Positions 33,525 through 42,885 are shown, counted from the first letter of the stretch. The stretch: 64,000 nucleotides of DNA from Phytohabitans aurantiacus (GCF_027923225.1 NZ_BSDI01000001.1:101946-165945), one strand, 5' to 3'. Numbers and translations: made by a program. The notes: generated by a model not told the origin, from the letters alone.

Positions 33525-34133
33525 ATGGAGTACGCGCTCGTCGCGCTGACCGCGTTCGTGCTGATCCTGCCCGTGGAACTGCCGGACAAGACGTTCGTCG
33601 CCACGCTGGTACTCAGTACGCGGTACCCGGCGCTTCCGGTGTGGCTCGGCGTCAGCGCCGCGTTCGGCGTGCAGTGCCTGGTCGCCGTCGGCGCCGGTCA
33701 CCTGCTCTCCCAACTGCCCGAGCGTCCGGTGGCGCTGGTGGCCGCCGCGCTCTTCGCACTCGGCGCGATAGTGCTGTTTCGGGGAGCACGCACGGCCGAC
33801 AACGCCGAGGCCGAGCAGGAGCGCGAGTACGGCGAAAAGATCACCACCGGTAAGCGTGGCTGGCGCGCGGCGGGGGCGAGCTTCCTCGTGCTCTTCACCG
33901 CTGAATGGGGTGATCTGTCCCAGTTGCTCACCGCCGGCCTGGTAGCGAGCGGAAAGCCCGCGGTACCGGTGTTCTTCGGCTCATGGGTGGCGCTGATCAC
34001 GGTCTCCGGCGCGGCGGTCCTGCTCGGCCGCTGGCTGCTGAAGCGCGTGAAGCTGTCCGTCGTGCGGTACGCCGCCGCCGGGGTCTGTGCCCTCCTCGCG
34101 ACCATCACCGTGGTCGGTGTGGTGGCGGGCTGA
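33525..34133 (+). CDS. Gdt1/TMEM165 (UPF0016) family Mn2+/Ca2+ exporter
   Basis: 202 residues from ATG 33525. It has six transmembrane helices in two repeats, each with the family E-x-G-D-type motif: VELPDKTFVATLVLS in helix 1 and TAEWGDLSQLLTAGL in helix 4. The central loop is acidic and charged (NAEAEQEREYGEK). Bacterial members export Mn2+. The yybP-ykoY riboswitch in the leader supports Mn-dependent induction. Confidence 0.9.
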   Translation: MEYALVALTAFVLILPVELPDKTFVATLVLSTRYPALPVWLGVSAAFGVQCLVAVGAGHLLSQLPERPVALVAAALFALGAIVLFRGARTADNAEAEQEREYGEKITTGKRGWRAAGASFLVLFTAEWGDLSQLLTAGLVASGKPAVPVFFGSWVALITVSGAAVLLGRWLLKRVKLSVVRYAAAGVCALLATITVVGVVAG

Positions 34134-34280
34134 GCCATCCCGTGACCAGGACAGCCGGTGCAAGCTGCCCGCCCTCTACCAGGTACGCTTGGCACGCTTG
34201 TCCGGGGGCGGGGGGCGGCACCATTTTCGGCCCCGGCAGTCGATAGCGGCAGCGTCCGCGTACACAGTCAGGAGTGCCCA

Positions 34281-34553
34281 GTGGCTCGCGTCGTTGTCGA
34301 CGTCATGCTCAAGCCGGAGATCCTTGATCCGCAGGGCCAGGCAGTCGCCAACGCGCTGCCAAGGCTCGGCGTCACCGACGTCGCGTCGGTGCGCATCGGC
34401 CGCCGGATCGAGATCGAATTCTCTGGCGAGCCAGACTTGGACCGTGCCCGGGAGATCGCCGACAAGCTGTTGGCCAACCCCGTGATCGAAGACTTCACCG
34501 TGCGTGTAGAGGCGGAGGAGCCGGCCGAGGAGCCTGTCGAGGCCCCGGCATGA
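34281..34553 (+). CDS. purS: Phosphoribosylformylglycinamidine synthase subunit PurS
   Basis: 90 residues from GTG 34281 with GGAGTG upstream. It has the compact PurS fold (VARVVVDVMLKPEILDPQGQAVANALPRLG), with an acidic C-terminal tail (EAEEPAEEPVEAPA) longer than the core family. PurS bridges PurQ and PurL in the FGAM synthase complex. It overlaps purQ by 4 nt. Confidence 0.94.
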   Translation: MARVVVDVMLKPEILDPQGQAVANALPRLGVTDVASVRIGRRIEIEFSGEPDLDRAREIADKLLANPVIEDFTVRVEAEEPAEEPVEAPA

Positions 34554-35239
34554 GCGCGCGTATCGGTGTTGTCACGTTTCCCGGGTCGCTCGACGACGGC
34601 GACGCGGCACGTGGCGTGCGTCTCGCGGGCGGCGAAGCGGTTCGCCTCTGGCACGCCGACCCCGACCTGCACGGCGTCGACGCCGTCATCCTCCCGGGTG
34701 GCTTTTCCTACGGTGACTACCTGCGCGGCGGTGCGATCGCCCGGTTCGCCCCGGTGATGGAGTCGATCGCCGTGGCGGCGCGCGACGGCCTCCCGGTGCT
34801 CGGCATCTGCAACGGCTTCCAGATCCTCTGCGAGGCCCACCTGCTGCCGGGCGCGCTGACCCGCAACCAGCACCTGCACTTCCGAAACCGCGACCAGTGG
34901 TTGCGCGTCGAGGCCATCCAGCCCGTGTGGACCAACGCGTTCACCGACAGCCAGGAAGTGCTGATCCCCGTCAAGCACGGCGAAGGCCGATACGTCGCCG
35001 ACCAGCGGACCCTCGAGGAGCTGGAGGCCAACGGCCAGGTGGTCGCCCGCTACATCCAGGGCAACCCCAACGGTTCCCTCAACGACATCGCGGCCATCAG
35101 CAACGCCGCCGGCAACGTGGTCGGCATCATGCCGCACCCGGAGCACGCGGTCGAGGCCCTGACCGGCCCGTCCATCGACGGGCTGGGCTTCTTCACGTCC
35201 GTACTCAAGCACCTTGCCGGCGCGGGGGCTCAGGCATGA
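34550..35239 (+). CDS. purQ: Phosphoribosylformylglycinamidine synthase glutaminase subunit PurQ
   Basis: 229 residues from ATG 34550. It is a class I glutamine amidotransferase: nucleophile Cys in VLGICNGFQIL, and the His/Glu pair in MPHPEHAVE. It supplies ammonia to PurL. It overlaps purS (ATGA) and purL (4 nt). Confidence 0.96.
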   Translation: MSARIGVVTFPGSLDDGDAARGVRLAGGEAVRLWHADPDLHGVDAVILPGGFSYGDYLRGGAIARFAPVMESIAVAARDGLPVLGICNGFQILCEAHLLPGALTRNQHLHFRNRDQWLRVEAIQPVWTNAFTDSQEVLIPVKHGEGRYVADQRTLEELEANGQVVARYIQGNPNGSLNDIAAISNAAGNVVGIMPHPEHAVEALTGPSIDGLGFFTSVLKHLAGAGAQA

Positions 35240-37611
35240 CCGAATTAACTGGCAATGTGCTGCAACAAGAAGAGGCACCGTCGGTGAATGTCGATGAGTT
35301 CGACGGCGGGCCCGACACGGTCCAGCGCGCCACGGCGACGCCGCAGGAGCTCCAGCCGTACGCCGAGCTCGGCCTGAAGGACGACGAGTACGAGCGCATC
35401 CGCGAGATCCTCGGCCGCCGGCCCACGCAGTCCGAGCTGGCCATGTACTCGATCATGTGGAGCGAGCACTGCTCCTACAAGTCGAGCAAGGTGCACCTGC
35501 GGCAGTTCGGGGAGAAGGCGCCACCCAGCGACCGGCTGCTCGCCGGCATCGGCGAAAACGCGGGCGTCATCCAGGTCACCGACGACCTCGCGGTCACGTT
35601 CAAGGTCGAGTCGCACAACCACCCCAGCTACGTCGAGCCGTACCAGGGCGCCGCGACCGGCGTCGGCGGCATCGTCCGCGACATCCTCGCCATGGGCGCG
35701 CGGCCCGTCGCGGTCATGGACCCGCTGCGGTTCGGCGCCGCCGACCACGAAGACACCGCCCGGGTACTGCCGGGTGTGGTGGCCGGCATCGGCGGTTACG
35801 GCAACTCCCTCGGTCTGCCCAACATCGGCGGCGAGGTCGTCTTCGACCCCTGCTACCAGGGCAACCCGCTCGTCAACGCGCTCTGCGTCGGCGTCCTGCC
35901 GGTCGACCGCCTGCAAAACAAGGCCGCCGCCGGCGTGGGCAACATCGTGGTGCTCATGGGCGCCAAGACCGGCCGCGACGGCATCGGTGGCGTGTCGGTA
36001 CTCGCCAGTGCCACCTTCGACGACGAGAGCCAGCAGCGCCGCCCGTCCGTGCAGGTCGGCGACCCGTTCATGGAGAAGCTGCTCATCGAGGCGTGCCTGG
36101 AGCTGTACGACGCCAAGCTGGTGGTCGGCATCCAGGACCTCGGCGGCGCCGGCCTCACCTGCGCGCTCACCGAGACCGCCGCGGCGGCTGGCACCGGCAT
36201 GACGGTCGCGCTCGACCGTGTGCCGCTGCGTGAGCCCTCGATGGCACCGCACGAGATCCTCGCGAGCGAGTCGCAGGAGCGCATGCTGCTGATCGTCGAG
36301 CCCACGCAGCTCGACGCGGTGCTGGCGATCGCCGAGAAGTGGGGCGTGATCGCCACCGCGATCGGCGAGGTCACGCCGCCCGGCCCAGACGGGCTGCCCG
36401 GCCGCCTCACGATCGACTGGCGTGGCCACACCGTGGTCGACGTGCCGCCCGGCTCGCTGGCCGACGACGGGCCGGTCTACGCCCGCCCGATACGCGAGCC
36501 CGCCGACCGCATCCTGCTCCAGGCCGACCGGGCCGAGACGCTGACGCGACCGTCCACACCGGAGGCGCTGCGCGAGACCCTGCTGCGCATGGTCGCCTCG
36601 CCCAACCTGTGCGACAAGAGCTGGGTCACCGAGCAGTACGACCGGTACGTCCTGGGCAACACCGTGCTCGCCCAGCCCGAAGACTCCGGTGTAATCCGGA
36701 TCGACGAGCACAGCGGTCTCGGCGTGGCGCTGTCGGTCGACGGCAACGGCCGGTTCGCCCGGCTCGACCCGTACCAGGGCGCCAAGCTAGCCCTCGCCGA
36801 GGCGTACCGCAACGTGGCCGTCACCGGCGCTCGTCCGCTGGCCGTCACCAACTGCCTCAACTTCGGTTCACCCGAAGACCCCAGCGTGATGTGGCAGTTC
36901 GCCGAGGCCGTGCGCGGCCTGGCCGACGGCTGCGCCGAGCTGGGCATCCCGGTCACCGGTGGAAACGTCAGCTTCTACAACCAGACCGGGGCTGCGGCGA
37001 TCCACCCGACGCCCGTCGTCGGCGTGCTCGGCGTGCTCGACGACGTCAGCCAGCGGGTGCCGATGGGCTTCCCCAAGCCGGCCAACCCCGAGGGCGACAT
37101 CATCTTCCTGCTCGGCGAGACCCGGGTGGAGCTGTCCGGCTCGGAGTGGGCCTGGGTCACGCACGAGCACCTCGGTGGCGTGCCGCCCCGGGTCGACCTG
37201 CCGCGCGAGCGCACGCTCGCCACGGTCCTCGCGGAGGCCGCACGCGTCGGCCACCTGAGCGCCGCCCACGACCTCTCCGACGGCGGCCTCGCACAGGGCC
37301 TCGTCGAGGCGTGCCTGCGCAACGGTGTCGGCGCCCGCATCGCCCTGCCCGAGGAGCACACGGCCGGCTCGATGCCGTTCGCGTACCTGTTCAGCGAGTC
37401 GGCCAGCCGCGCCCTCGTCTCCGTGCCGCACGGCCAGGAGAAGGCGTTCACCGCGCTGTGCACCGAGCACGGTCTACCGTGGACGGCGCTCGGCGTGACC
37501 GATCAGAACGCTGGTGTCCTCGACATCCGCGACCAGTTCACGATCGGGCTCGACGAGCTGCGCGAGGCGTACACGTCGACGCTGCCGAAGCTTTTCGGCG
37601 GCGATGCCTGA
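35236..37611 (+). CDS. purL: Phosphoribosylformylglycinamidine synthase subunit PurL (small form)
   Basis: 791 residues from ATG 35236; the upstream extension overlaps purQ and is rejected. The length fits the PurSQL-type enzyme. Conserved parts include MWSEHCSYKSSK, KVESHNHPSYVEPYQGAATGVGGIVRDI and the later NVSFYNQTG. It converts FGAR to FGAM with ATP. Tightly coupled to purQ; the next gene starts inside its last codons. Confidence 0.96.
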   Translation: MTELTGNVLQQEEAPSVNVDEFDGGPDTVQRATATPQELQPYAELGLKDDEYERIREILGRRPTQSELAMYSIMWSEHCSYKSSKVHLRQFGEKAPPSDRLLAGIGENAGVIQVTDDLAVTFKVESHNHPSYVEPYQGAATGVGGIVRDILAMGARPVAVMDPLRFGAADHEDTARVLPGVVAGIGGYGNSLGLPNIGGEVVFDPCYQGNPLVNALCVGVLPVDRLQNKAAAGVGNIVVLMGAKTGRDGIGGVSVLASATFDDESQQRRPSVQVGDPFMEKLLIEACLELYDAKLVVGIQDLGGAGLTCALTETAAAAGTGMTVALDRVPLREPSMAPHEILASESQERMLLIVEPTQLDAVLAIAEKWGVIATAIGEVTPPGPDGLPGRLTIDWRGHTVVDVPPGSLADDGPVYARPIREPADRILLQADRAETLTRPSTPEALRETLLRMVASPNLCDKSWVTEQYDRYVLGNTVLAQPEDSGVIRIDEHSGLGVALSVDGNGRFARLDPYQGAKLALAEAYRNVAVTGARPLAVTNCLNFGSPEDPSVMWQFAEAVRGLADGCAELGIPVTGGNVSFYNQTGAAAIHPTPVVGVLGVLDDVSQRVPMGFPKPANPEGDIIFLLGETRVELSGSEWAWVTHEHLGGVPPRVDLPRERTLATVLAEAARVGHLSAAHDLSDGGLAQGLVEACLRNGVGARIALPEEHTAGSMPFAYLFSESASRALVSVPHGQEKAFTALCTEHGLPWTALGVTDQNAGVLDIRDQFTIGLDELREAYTSTLPKLFGGDA

Positions 37612-38359
37612 GTCGGTCTACGCCCAGCCGGGCGCCGGAGTCCGCTTCGATTGGGGCTTGGCGGGCGCGGCCGAGCTAGGCCGGGTCTGCGCGGTACTGG
37701 TCGTGGTCGACGTGCTGTCGTTCACCACGGCTGTCGACGTGGCCGTCGGGCGTGGCATGCGGGTGCACCCATTTCCATGGGGAGCGCAGGCCGACGCATA
37801 CGCCCGCCGGGTTGGCGCTGTCGCGGCCGTCGGGCGCAGCAAGGTCAGCCCGGACCGGCCGTGGTCACTGTCGCCGGCTGCCCTGCGGGCCGCGCCGGTC
37901 ACACCCGAACTCGTGCTGCCATCGCCGAACGGCTCGGCGATCTCCGCCGCCGCAAGCGCCACCGGCATTCCGGTGGTGGCGGGCTGCGTCCGCAACGCAC
38001 CCGCCGTCGCCCGCTGGCTCCTCCGGAGAGGGTACGGGAGCCTGCGTGCCCCGATCGGTGTGGTGGCCGCCGGTGAGCGGTGGCCCGACGAGGCCCTGCG
38101 ACCCGGGGTGGAAGACCTGCTGGGCGCGGCAGCCGTGCTCAACGGCCTGATCGACGCGCCGGGAGGCCTCTCGGTCGAGGCGGCCGTGGCACTGGCCACC
38201 TACGCGAGCATCCCGGATGTGCCGGCGGCGATCAGAGGCTCGGTGTCGGGCCACGAACTCGTCAAGATCGGCTTCGGAGACGACGTGGAGATCGCTGTCC
38301 AGGCCGGCGAATCAGAGACGGTGCCGGTGCTGAGCAGCGGCGTCTTCGCCCCCGCCTAG
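37604..38359 (+). CDS. 2-phosphosulfolactate phosphatase (ComB family)
   Basis: 251 residues from ATG 37604, overlapping the purL end by 8 nt. The ComB fold is recognisable from VVVDVLSFTTAVDVAVGRG, LPSPNGSAISAAAS and GVVAAGERWPDEALRPGVEDLLGA. In methanogens the family serves coenzyme M synthesis; in actinobacteria the true substrate is unclear, since coenzyme M is not expected. Translational coupling to purSQL is noteworthy. Confidence 0.82.
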   Translation: MPESVYAQPGAGVRFDWGLAGAAELGRVCAVLVVVDVLSFTTAVDVAVGRGMRVHPFPWGAQADAYARRVGAVAAVGRSKVSPDRPWSLSPAALRAAPVTPELVLPSPNGSAISAAASATGIPVVAGCVRNAPAVARWLLRRGYGSLRAPIGVVAAGERWPDEALRPGVEDLLGAAAVLNGLIDAPGGLSVEAAVALATYASIPDVPAAIRGSVSGHELVKIGFGDDVEIAVQAGESETVPVLSSGVFAPA

Positions 38360-38369
38360 CGCATTCCTC

Positions 38370-38423
38370 ATGATCAGGGCGTCCCTCAAGTCGTTAGAGC
38401 AACTTGAGGGACGCCCTGATCAC
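38370..38423. repeat. Family A intergenic palindrome, copy 4 (most complete stem)
   Basis: 54 bp; TGATCAGGGCGTCCCTCAAG(T) at 38371-38391 pairs without mismatch with ACTTGAGGGACGCCCTGATC(A), a 21-bp stem around a 10-nt loop. It lies between the convergent ComB-like gene (stop 38359) and the Gly-rich membrane protein gene (stop 38427). Confidence 0.87.
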
Positions 38424-38426
38424 GGG

Positions 38427-40673
38427 TTAGTCGTCTAGCCAGTCCAGGGAGCGGCGCTCGCCTCGGCTGGCTGGCTGCTGCGGGCCGCCGCCACCGTGCC
38501 GACCCTGCTGAGGGCCGCCCTGTCCCTGGCCGCCCTGGTCGTAGTAGCCACCCTGCTGGTCGTACCCGCCGCCCTGCTGGTCGTAGCCACCACGCTGCTC
38601 GGGCACCCGGTCATAGCCGCCCTGCTGGTCGTATCCGCCACCGCCGCCGTAGCCGCCGCCCTGCTGCGGGGCGCCGTAGTTGCCGCCACCGCCGCCGTAA
38701 CCGCCGTCGCCTTGGCCGTAGCCACCCTGCTCGTAGCCGTTGCCCGCGCTGGGCCGGCCGCCGTACGGGTCACTCTGCGGGCCGTAGCCGCCGCCCTGAC
38801 CGTAACCGCCTTGCTCCGGCTCGGGCTGGTAGCCACCGCCCTGCTGCCCGCCGTACGCGCCGTTGTCGTAAGTCGGTGCCGAAGGCGGCTGGGGTGGGCC
38901 GTAGCCACCGCCGCCCGGGCCGGCGCCACCGCCGGTCCAGCGGCCGGTCGGCTCGTCGTACCGGTCGCCGCCGACGCGGGGGTCGCCGCCGTAGCCGCCG
39001 CCCTGCTGTGCGCCGTAGCCGCCACCGGGGCCACCGCCGTACTCGCCACGACCGCCGCCGTATCCGTCGTCGGCCGGCCGACCCGCGTACGGGGCGTCAT
39101 CGCCGGGGCGACCGCCAGCGTAGGGGCCAGCGGGTGCCGCGGGGCTGCCGTAGCCGCCCGGTGCGGCCGGACCGCCATAACCGTTGGGGCCACCCGGGCC
39201 GCCGGGGCCAGCACCGTAACCGCCACCGCTGGTTGGGCCACCGGCTTGCGGGGCACCGTAACCGCCACCGCTGGTCGGGCCACCGGGCGGACCGCCGTAG
39301 CCACCGCTACCGCTCGTGGGGCCGTACTGGCCCGGACCGCCCTGCGGCTGACCGCCGTATCCGTTGGCCGGCGGCGGGCCGTACCCGTTGACCGGCTGGG
39401 TCGCGCCGTAGTTGTTGCCGACCTGGGTTGGCGCGCCATACGCGCCGTTGGCGCCTGGCCCCGCCCAGTCGGACTGCTGCGGACCGGGCGTCGCGGCCGG
39501 CATCGGCGCGCCGTACGGGTCCGGGTACTCGTCGACCACAGGGCTCTGCAGCATGGTGGGCGCGTCGGCAAGCGACGGCCGCCCGACCATCGTCGCGTCG
39601 GGCCCCGCACCAGCGCGGTTCGCGACGCGGGTGGCGTCGGGGCCGCCGTGGTACACACCCTGCGCACCCGGAACGCCAGGGCGCGGGCCCGGGCCACCGG
39701 AGCCGTCCGGCTCGTCCTCGTCGTCTTCGCCGTCATCCTGCTTGCGGCGGATGACGAGGAGCACGATCGCACCAACACCGAGCGCCACCAGCAGACCACC
39801 GACGATGATCAGCAGCCAGGAGCCCATGCCGCCGGATTCGTTGTTGGACGCGTTCTGAGTGTCGGGGTTGGCGGTGGCCTCGACCGAGGCCTCCTCTTCG
39901 GGAGCCGTGGACTCCTCGGGGCTCGGGGTGGCCGCGGCGCTCGCGGACGGCGACGCCGCCTTGGTCGACTTCAGCGACAAGGTGGGCACGGTCACGGACT
40001 GGCCGGCATTGCCGTTGACCTGCTTCTGGGCATTCTTGTAATCCGCGGCGCCGGCGCCGATGAAGAGCTCTCCGGCGGCGATCTGCTTGCCCTCGCAGGT
40101 GGTGAACTTGTAGTTGCCGGTGCTGTTCGTCGTGGCCGTGCAGTTACTGCCCTGCGAGTCGGCCAGCGCCACCGTCGCGCCCTCGATGCCCTCGCCGGTG
40201 GCGTCGTCGCGCACCTTGCCCGACACCTGCTTGACCGTCTGTGGCTGCTGCTCCTTGGCGGTGACCGTCAGAGAGAAGTTTTCGGTGGCGGCGTCTCGCT
40301 CGCTCACGACCCGCACGGTGACCTGCGTGCCGTTGGCCGCCGGGGCGCCGTCGGACGCGCGCAGGGTCAGCAGGTGGTTCTTCTGCTGGGCGACGTTGAG
40401 GCCGTCGACCCGACCGCACCCATCACTGCAACTGACCCCATTGGGCAGCCCGGTCAGGCTGACGTTGGCCGAGTTTTCCTCTGGGCTCGACGCCCTGATG
40501 CGCAATGTCACGGTCGCGTCACTACCCGCTGAAACCGTGACGGAGCTTGGACTAACGTCTACCTCGGCGGCGAGGGCCGGGGCCGCGGGGACGGCAACCA
40601 GGGCGCCAGCAGCCAGCGCCAAGACCACACCGGCGCGAAGCGACCAGGCCCGTCGGTGTGAAGTCACGTCCAC
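38427..40673 (-). CDS. Membrane protein with Ig-like and carboxypeptidase-regulatory-like ectodomain and long Gly/Tyr/Gln-rich cytoplasmic tail
   Basis: 748 residues. Signal peptide ends near APALA. Residues about 37-140 look like an Ig-like beta domain (VDVSPSSVTVSAGSDATVTLRI). Residues about 150-235 resemble a carboxypeptidase-regulatory-like fold (QVSGKVRDDATGEGIEGATVALAD, NSTGNYKFTTC). An acidic Ser/Pro/Ala linker leads to one transmembrane helix (WLLIIVGGLLVALGVGAIVLLVI, about residue 300). The remaining 420 residues are a tail of GGYG, QQGGGYG and PYGG repeats, ending RGERRSLDWLDD. Such a tail is intrinsically disordered and prion-like. No known function; signalling or envelope scaffolding is speculation. 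The DNA repeats are coding, not a CRISPR. Confidence 0.8.
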   Translation of the reverse strand: MDVTSHRRAWSLRAGVVLALAAGALVAVPAAPALAAEVDVSPSSVTVSAGSDATVTLRIRASSPEENSANVSLTGLPNGVSCSDGCGRVDGLNVAQQKNHLLTLRASDGAPAANGTQVTVRVVSERDAATENFSLTVTAKEQQPQTVKQVSGKVRDDATGEGIEGATVALADSQGSNCTATTNSTGNYKFTTCEGKQIAAGELFIGAGAADYKNAQKQVNGNAGQSVTVPTLSLKSTKAASPSASAAATPSPEESTAPEEEASVEATANPDTQNASNNESGGMGSWLLIIVGGLLVALGVGAIVLLVIRRKQDDGEDDEDEPDGSGGPGPRPGVPGAQGVYHGGPDATRVANRAGAGPDATMVGRPSLADAPTMLQSPVVDEYPDPYGAPMPAATPGPQQSDWAGPGANGAYGAPTQVGNNYGATQPVNGYGPPPANGYGGQPQGGPGQYGPTSGSGGYGGPPGGPTSGGGYGAPQAGGPTSGGGYGAGPGGPGGPNGYGGPAAPGGYGSPAAPAGPYAGGRPGDDAPYAGRPADDGYGGGRGEYGGGPGGGYGAQQGGGYGGDPRVGGDRYDEPTGRWTGGGAGPGGGGYGPPQPPSAPTYDNGAYGGQQGGGYQPEPEQGGYGQGGGYGPQSDPYGGRPSAGNGYEQGGYGQGDGGYGGGGGNYGAPQQGGGYGGGGGYDQQGGYDRVPEQRGGYDQQGGGYDQQGGYYDQGGQGQGGPQQGRHGGGGPQQPASRGERRSLDWLDD

Positions 40674-40793
40674 CGCCTTCCGGTTATGCCATCCCGTGAC
40701 GAGTCACCGTCGGCCACTATGCCTTGTTTGGGGGCGCGAGCGCGACCCAGGGGCGGAAGGAAGTGACGGATTAGCGGGTCGTATCGTCCCGAC

Positions 40794-41147
40794 GTGTCCA
40801 GTGCGCACAATAAGTCCGCCGCAGTAGCGGCCACTCTCGCCGACATCGATGCCGGCCGCACACCGGACGCCGCCACACTCCGTGACGCCGTGCGGGCACT
40901 TCTGTCAGACCTCGCCAAGCGGGCTCCGGGACGTTCGGTAGAGGTGCGCGTACCACCCTACGGGGCGGTGCAGTGCGTACCCGGACCGCGACACACCAGG
41001 GGTACGCCACCAAACGTCGTGGAAATGGATCCCGTCACGTGGGTGCTTCTCGCGACCGGCCGGATGGGGTGGGACGAGGCGGTTACCCAGGGGCGGATCA
41101 GGGCCAGCGGCACCCGTGCTGACATTTCCGACTACATACCTATGTAA
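40794..41147 (+). CDS. Small sterol-carrier-like family protein
   Basis: 117 residues from GTG 40794. It has the layout of the short actinobacterial 'sterol carrier family' proteins (ALLSDLAKRAPGRSVEVRVPPYGAVQCVPGPRHTRGTPPNVVEMDPVTWVLLATGRMGWDEA-type, in short the PPNVVEMDP and GRMGW segments), commonly found just upstream of purF. It is distinct from the SCP2 protein at 18967. Ligand unknown. Confidence 0.78.
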   Translation: MSSAHNKSAAVAATLADIDAGRTPDAATLRDAVRALLSDLAKRAPGRSVEVRVPPYGAVQCVPGPRHTRGTPPNVVEMDPVTWVLLATGRMGWDEAVTQGRIRASGTRADISDYIPM

Positions 41148-41269
41148 CAACCGCGTGACATGACGTACACGGTGACGAGAGGCAGCCAAAAGGTGGCTCT
41201 CTGTTGTCGGCCTCGGCTCGCGTACACTGTGGCGACAGGAAGTCCCGGATCAGCACTGAGGAGCGGCAG

Positions 41270-42835
41270 GTGCCCCGAGGCGACGGCCGGTTGAGCCACG
41301 ACCTCGACCCCCAACGGCCCGGCCCGCAAGATGCTTGCGGCGTGTTCGGTGTCTGGGCGCCGGGGGAAGAGGTGGCAAAGCTCACCTATTTCGGTCTGTA
41401 CGCGCTGCAGCACCGTGGCCAGGAGGCGGCGGGCATCGCCGTCAGCGACGGCTCCGGCGTGGTGGTCTACAAGGATCTCGGCCTGGTGGCTCAGGTCTTC
41501 GACGAGCCGACCCTGGCGAGCCTGCGCGGATACCTCGCGATCGGGCACACCCGTTACTCCACGACGGGCGGCTCGACGTGGGAAAACGCGCAGCCGACCA
41601 TCCGCGCGACCCCGGCCGGCACGACTATCGCCCTCGCTCACAACGGCAACCTGGTCAACACCGCCCAGCTCGCTCGTGACGCCGCCGAGCGCGGCGTCGA
41701 GTCCGACGGTGCGACCTCCGACACACCCCTCGTCACCGCACTGCTCGCGAGCCGCCCCGACCTCTCCGTCGAGGCCGCGGCCCTCGAGGTGCTGCCGACA
41801 CTGCGCGGCGCGTTCAGTTTCGTCTTCATGGACGAGACCACGTTGTACGCCGCACGCGACGCACACGGCGTGCGCCCCCTGGTGCTGGGCCGGATGGAAC
41901 GCGGCTGGGTGGTCGCGAGCGAGTCGGCGGCCCTCGACATCGTCGGCGCGTCGTTCGTGCGCGAGGTCGAGCCCGGCGAGCTCATCGCGATCGACGAGCA
42001 CGGCCTGCGGTCCGCCCGCTTCGCGGTGCCCGAGCCCAAGGGCTGCCTCTTCGAGTACGTCTACATCGCCCGTCCCGACACGGCGATCGCCGGCCGCAAC
42101 ATCTACGCGGCCCGGGTCGAGATCGGCCGGCGGCTCGCCAAGGAGCACCCGGTCGAGGCCGACCTGGTGATCCCGGTGCCGGAGTCGGGCACGCCCGCCG
42201 CGATCGGCTATGCGGAGGGCTCCGGCATCACATACGGCGCCGGCCTGATGAAGAACCCGTACGTCGGGCGTACCTTCATCCAGCCGTCGCAGACCCTTCG
42301 CCAGCTCGGCATCCGCCTCAAGCTCAACCCGTTGCGCGACAACGTGCGCGGTAAGCGGGTCGTCGTCGTCGACGACTCGATCGTCCGCGGCAACACGCAG
42401 CGGGCGATCGTGCGCATGTTGCGCGAGGCCGGCGCGCTGGAGGTGCACGTCCGCATCTCGTCGCCGCCGGTCACCTGGCCCTGCTTCTACGGCATCGACT
42501 TCGCGACCCGGGCCGAGCTCCTCGCCAACGGCCTGGACGTCGAGGGCATCCGCCGTTCCATCGGCGCGGACACGCTCGGCTACGTGTCCCTGGCCGGTTT
42601 GATCGCCGCCACCGAGCAGCCGAAGACGCGCCTGTGCCGCGCCTGTTTCGACGGCGAATATCCGATCGAGCTGCCTGCCGGCAACCTCATCGGCAAGCAC
42701 GTACTGGAAGGTGTCGACAAGCGGGTGGCCACACCGGCTGCCGACCAGTACGAGGCCGGAGCTGAGGGCTCCGGGTCGGGCAACCAGCCACTCGTCGCGA
42801 GCCCCGGTGGCGGCGACGCATTGCACCGCCCGTAG
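41270..42835 (+). CDS. purF: Amidophosphoribosyltransferase
   Basis: 521 residues from GTG 41270, chosen for the GAGGAG site just upstream. A 22-residue propeptide precedes the catalytic Cys23 (QDACGVFGVW), which becomes N-terminal on cleavage. It has the Ntn glutaminase domain (RGYLAIGHTRYSTTGGS), then the PRTase domain with VVVVDDSIVRGNTQ for PRPP binding and cysteines for a 4Fe-4S cluster in the C-terminal part (TRLCRACFDGEYP). It is the first committed step of purine synthesis. Confidence 0.96.
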   Translation: MPRGDGRLSHDLDPQRPGPQDACGVFGVWAPGEEVAKLTYFGLYALQHRGQEAAGIAVSDGSGVVVYKDLGLVAQVFDEPTLASLRGYLAIGHTRYSTTGGSTWENAQPTIRATPAGTTIALAHNGNLVNTAQLARDAAERGVESDGATSDTPLVTALLASRPDLSVEAAALEVLPTLRGAFSFVFMDETTLYAARDAHGVRPLVLGRMERGWVVASESAALDIVGASFVREVEPGELIAIDEHGLRSARFAVPEPKGCLFEYVYIARPDTAIAGRNIYAARVEIGRRLAKEHPVEADLVIPVPESGTPAAIGYAEGSGITYGAGLMKNPYVGRTFIQPSQTLRQLGIRLKLNPLRDNVRGKRVVVVDDSIVRGNTQRAIVRMLREAGALEVHVRISSPPVTWPCFYGIDFATRAELLANGLDVEGIRRSIGADTLGYVSLAGLIAATEQPKTRLCRACFDGEYPIELPAGNLIGKHVLEGVDKRVATPAADQYEAGAEGSGSGNQPLVASPGGGDALHRP

Positions 42836-42885
42836 CAGAACCGCTACCCAACGCGGCAAGCCGCGAATGCACAAAGGGGAGAACC

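Noticed and set aside
38460..39700. Short-period DNA repeats that look like an array
   Set aside because: They are in frame and encode GGYG-type protein repeats; there are no constant repeats with unique spacers as in CRISPR.
38496..40532. A 678-codon plus-strand open frame opposite the Gly-rich membrane protein
   Set aside because: It is a Val/Ala/Thr low-complexity antisense shadow created by Gly/Tyr/Gln codons; no ribosome-binding site or domain.
41171..41210. Possible attenuator hairpin in the purF leader (GAGAGGCAGCC ... GGTGGCTCTC)
   Set aside because: Pairing is interrupted and no purine riboswitch core was recognised, so it is not annotated.
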